Source: Microbacteriaceae bacterium
Lineage (GTDB): Bacteria; Actinomycetota; Actinomycetes; Actinomycetales; Microbacteriaceae
Length of the DNA stretch: 9,163 bases
Assembly: GCA_009925875.1 (NCBI GenBank)
Contig: RFQD01000045.1
Location: 1 to 9,163 of the forward strand
Direction: 5' to 3'
Shown: positions 6,625-9,163 of the stretch, piece after piece
Position numbering within the stretch: the first letter of the stretch is position 1
Layout: every line of letters begins with the position of its first letter
Notes under the pieces: generated by a model
Seen by the model: the letters and a program-made list of their open reading frames with translations, nothing else
Told to the model about the DNA's origin: nothing
Databases searched by the model: none
Program-made: the position numbers and the translations under genes

Positions 6625-7503
6625 GTGCGTTTCCTCCACCTCGTTCAGTCCGGCTCGTCGCAACCTCAGCTGGCGATTGACGCGACCGGTGGTGCGTTAT
6701 TACTTGCTGATGTGATGGATGAGGCGCCGCGCGACCTGCAAGAGCTCTTGGAGCGCGGCCCCGAAGAGACGCGGCGCGTGCGCGACATTGGCACACAGGT
6801 CCTGCGGTCGGGAGCCACGGTCACTCCTCGCGCAGAATTCTCGCTCGCCCCCGCGGTGCTTCGTCCGCCGGCCATCATCGCCATCGGGTTGAACTACGTG
6901 GAACACGCGGAGGAACTCGGCCTGAATATTCACGCGGATCCCACGGTGTTTCCCCTGCTCGCCAACTCGTTGGCGGCCGATGGCGACACGCTGACCTGGT
7001 CGCGCGCGCTCACCACGCAACTGGACTTCGAATGTGAACTCGGCGTGGTGATTGGAACACGCGCGCGTGACGTCAGCGTCGACGACGCGCTTCATCATGT
7101 GTTCGGCTACACGGTGGTCAACGACATCACCGCCCGCGACATCCAATTTCGCGAACAGCAGTGGAGTCGCTGCAAATCGTTCGACGGCTTCACGCCGGTC
7201 GGGCCGGTGGTCGTCACTCGCGATGAAATTGCGGACCCACAGGCACTGCACCTCATGACCACCGTCAATGGCGAGATCATGCAGGACTCGTCGACGCGCA
7301 ACATGATCCGGTCGGTTGCCGAGCTCATCGCCTATTTGTCCCGCCATGCCACGCTGTTGCCCGGAACACTCATATCTACCGGAACCCCGTCGGGTGCGGG
7401 CGTCTCGCGCAACCCGCAGGTATTGCTCGGAGATGGTGACACGGTCGTCGTGAGCATCGAACAACTCGGAGCTGTCACGACGCACTGTAAGGAGACGGCA
7501 TGA
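6625..7503 (+). CDS. Fumarylacetoacetate hydrolase (FAH) family protein
   Basis: A 292-residue metal-dependent enzyme of the FAH superfamily, whose members hydrolyse, hydrate, decarboxylate or isomerise 2-oxo acids and related diketones. The frame stays open far upstream, antisense to apt, but homology begins near the GTG at 6625 (VRFLHL), which also has the leaderless promoter spacing. The short N-terminal domain leads to NYVEHAEELG (90-99, His94 and Glu97 of the usual catalytic dyad), metal ligands Glu136 and Glu138 in FECELGVVIG, Asp167 in VVNDITARD, Lys184 in CKSFDGFTPVGP and GTPSGAG (253-259). The lysine usual in the F-x-K-x-x-x-S substrate motif appears replaced by leucine (FPLLANS, 109-115). 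Its stop overlaps the next gene's start, so the two are translationally coupled. The exact reaction cannot be assigned. Confidence 0.88.
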   Translation: MRFLHLVQSGSSQPQLAIDATGGALLLADVMDEAPRDLQELLERGPEETRRVRDIGTQVLRSGATVTPRAEFSLAPAVLRPPAIIAIGLNYVEHAEELGLNIHADPTVFPLLANSLAADGDTLTWSRALTTQLDFECELGVVIGTRARDVSVDDALHHVFGYTVVNDITARDIQFREQQWSRCKSFDGFTPVGPVVVTRDEIADPQALHLMTTVNGEIMQDSSTRNMIRSVAELIAYLSRHATLLPGTLISTGTPSGAGVSRNPQVLLGDGDTVVVSIEQLGAVTTHCKETA

Positions 7504-8330
7504 CTGTACCCACGCGCACCGCACACGACGGAGTGACCCTTCCCCTCATCGGTCTGGGCACGTATGGATTGAACGGCGACGAGGGCGTGGCCGCCATGCG
7601 CGGTGCCATCGAAAGTGGATATCGACTCATCGACACCGCCGTCAACTATGGGAACGAAGAAGCGGTGGGGGAGGTGATTCGCCAGTCGCCTGTTCCGCGC
7701 GAGGAACTCATCATTGCGACGAAGCTACCGGGCCGGCATCACGGTTTTGATGAAACGATGGCCTCGTTCGAAGAGTCCCGTCGCCGACTCGGAGTCGACC
7801 GAATCGATCTCTACCTGATTCATTGGCCCAACCCGAGCGTGAACCGCTACGTCGACTCGTGGCAGGCCATGATCGAATTAGTTGCGGATGGTCTCGTCGG
7901 GTCCATCGGCGTGTGCAACTTCACACAGGCGATGCTGGAACGCCTCGGCTCCAGCACGGGTGTGTTGCCGAGTGTCAATCAAGTGGAATTGCATCCCTAT
8001 TTTTCTCAGGGACCGCTGCGCGAGTTTCATGAGGCTCACGGTATTCTCACGCAAGCGTGGAGTCCGCTCGGGCGCAAAAGCGATCTGCTCGACCACCCCG
8101 TGCTCGCCGACATCGCGTCGACGCACGGAGTATCAGTCACACAGGTCGTACTGCGTTGGCACGTGCAACAGGGAATTGTGGCCATCCCGAAATCCGGCGA
8201 TGCGGAACGTCAGCGGCAAAACCTGGCTGTGTTCGACTTTGCTCTCAGCGACGCAGACATGGAGCGTATCGGGAGTCTCGAGCGCGGTCGCATCTGGGGC
8301 GCCGATCCCGACACGCACGAGGAAATGTAG
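7500..8330 (+). CDS. Aldo/keto reductase (2,5-diketo-gluconate reductase-like)
   Basis: A 276-residue cytoplasmic NADPH-dependent oxidoreductase reducing an aldehyde or ketone. The AKR tetrad is complete: Asp45 and Tyr50 in LIDTAVNYGNE, Lys75 in ATKLPG and His108 in LIHWPNP. Further marks are LPLIGLGTYG (14-23), VCNF (138-141), QVELHP (161-166), AWSPLG (186-191) and the cofactor-phosphate motif IPKSG (229-233). Start ATG 7500 follows GGAG (7491-7494) by five bases and overlaps the FAH-family stop as ATGA, so an operon is clear. The overall pattern resembles bacterial 2,5-diketo-D-gluconate reductases and prostaglandin-F-synthase-like AKRs, but substrate prediction in this family is unreliable. 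Pairing with an FAH-family enzyme suggests a small module acting on oxo acids or sugar-acid breakdown products; that is inference. Confidence 0.92.
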   Translation: MTVPTRTAHDGVTLPLIGLGTYGLNGDEGVAAMRGAIESGYRLIDTAVNYGNEEAVGEVIRQSPVPREELIIATKLPGRHHGFDETMASFEESRRRLGVDRIDLYLIHWPNPSVNRYVDSWQAMIELVADGLVGSIGVCNFTQAMLERLGSSTGVLPSVNQVELHPYFSQGPLREFHEAHGILTQAWSPLGRKSDLLDHPVLADIASTHGVSVTQVVLRWHVQQGIVAIPKSGDAERQRQNLAVFDFALSDADMERIGSLERGRIWGADPDTHEEM

Positions 8331-8334
8331 ACAC

Positions 8335-9163
8335 TCACCTCGAGGGAGAGGTCGACGACGCGCGCGGTCGGACTTTCTTCACGACGGTCACCGTGACGGC
8401 CGCCACCGCCCCGACCAGGGGAAACTGTCCACCACGAAAGCGACCATCGCGCAATGATTCGGGTTGCGGCAATCATGCCCAAAACATAGATGCACACCAT
8501 CCCGCTCACCTGAAACGTCAGCAGCGTATCGACTCGAAAATCTTGAGCAGCCATGATTCCGATGGAGGCGCTGGAAATCACGAACATCACGAGCAAGCTG
8601 CGTCGAGGCACGGCATCGGGTTCTGATCCTCGCGCGAGGAAGCGGGGAAGGTCGCCGTCACGCCCGAGTGCGGCACCCAACTTTCCGGCGCCGGCAAAGT
8701 AGGAGTTGACCACACCAAAACTCATGACCGCGGCGATGACGGCTATGACGGATGCGCCCACGCCCGGCGCTGCCACGTCAATCAGGCTCATCAGCGGAAC
8801 GCGCCCGGCACCGGCATCACTTCCGAGGACACCGACGGTCACCCACTGTGTTGCAAGATAGGCGCTCCCGCATAAGGTGAGGGCAACTACCGTCGCAATC
8901 GGGATGATCCGGCGCGGGTTTCTGAACTCCGCGGCGATGTGCGTTCCGACTTCCCAACCCGCAAAGGCCCACATAAGAAGCAACATGGCTTGTCCAACTC
9001 CGACGATGCCGTGCGGGAGGAAGGGCTCGAAATTGTCGCTGCGCACGGCCGGAGAACCCAAGGACACCACCATGATGACCACGATGAGTAGGAGCGCGGT
9101 GAGAACCAATTGCACCCACCCGGCCGTGCGCACACCGAGAAGGTTGAGAGCAAATGGTGTGAG
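8335..9163 (-). CDS. APC-superfamily amino acid permease (YjeH-like), partial with frameshifted 3' end
   Basis: An inner-membrane transporter fragment. The frame is open to the right edge with ALNLLGVRTAGWVQLVL, a typical mid-protein APC stretch, so the true start lies outside and the GTG at 9133 is internal. The core WAFAGWEVGTHIAAEFRNP (about 8903-8974) is the TM-loop found in YjeH-type and other amino acid permeases. Six hydrophobic segments are seen, the last one LTFQVSGMVCIYVLGMIAATRII. After that the frame becomes polar and runs antisense into the aldo/keto reductase gene, ending near 8210, which is implausible. Another frame encodes PLVGAVAAVTVTVVKKVRPR and stops at 8335-8337, only four bases beyond the reductase stop. 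At least one indel therefore lies near 8410-8450, by error or decay. The last helices may be incomplete. Substrate and direction of transport are unknown. Confidence 0.75.

Noticed and set aside
6700..7524. 274-residue minus-strand open frame across the FAH-family gene
   Set aside because: It is antisense to a conserved enzyme; its composition is that of a reverse frame and no motif is seen.
8337..8352. Short inverted repeat ACCTC/GAGGT between the reductase and the second permease, considered as a terminator
   Set aside because: The stem is only five pairs with no T tract, and it lies within the restored permease coding end.
8057..8626. 189-residue plus-strand frame spanning the reductase end and the permease 3' end
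   Set aside because: It overlaps two recognised genes in other frames and has no domain; the frame is polar and arginine/histidine-rich.

Overview
The window reads as ordinary chromosomal metabolic DNA from a high-G+C actinobacterium, probably Microbacteriaceae-like. The grounds are a base composition near 60% G+C by eye, compact operons, GTG starts, protein sequences of actinobacterial type, and three genes with an actinobacterial leaderless-promoter arrangement (TANNNT, six bases, then ATG/GTG). I see no rRNA, tRNA, CRISPR array, insertion sequence, phage gene or attachment site.

Left block (1-2988): a glutamine-synthetase-family gene on the minus strand runs off the left edge and carries a one-base frameshift in a five-base homopolymer. 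It is divergent from a complete ethanolamine-permease-like APC transporter. The roughly 250 bp between them holds a near-perfect 28-bp palindrome, a direct repeat, a sigma70-type promoter and a foldable leader. The GS-family protein has the features of gamma-glutamyl-amine ligases (GlnA4/PuuA type) rather than true glutamine synthetase. The pair therefore suggests import of ethanolamine or a related amine followed by gamma-glutamylation.

Middle block (2989-6019): a 19-bp palindrome and a strong 12-bp-stem terminator-like hairpin follow the permease. A class-3 aldehyde dehydrogenase gene and an aspartate ammonia-lyase gene come next, 8 bp apart and probably one transcript. The dehydrogenase could oxidise an aldehyde produced by the amine pathway, but it has its own promoter and that link is inference. 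Aspartase would release ammonia and fumarate from aspartate.

Right block (6016-9163): apt (adenine salvage) converges on aspA with overlapping stop codons. It is divergent from a fumarylacetoacetate-hydrolase-family gene across 84 bp, and both genes appear to be transcribed from leaderless promoters. The FAH-family gene overlaps an aldo/keto reductase gene by ATGA, so these two form an operon. A second APC permease, open at the right edge, converges on the reductase; its 3' end is frameshifted.

No clearly novel system is visible. The best candidates for follow-up are the palindrome-controlled GS-like/permease unit and the repeated leaderless promoter geometry. The two frameshifts could be sequence errors or real decay, and reads are needed to decide.
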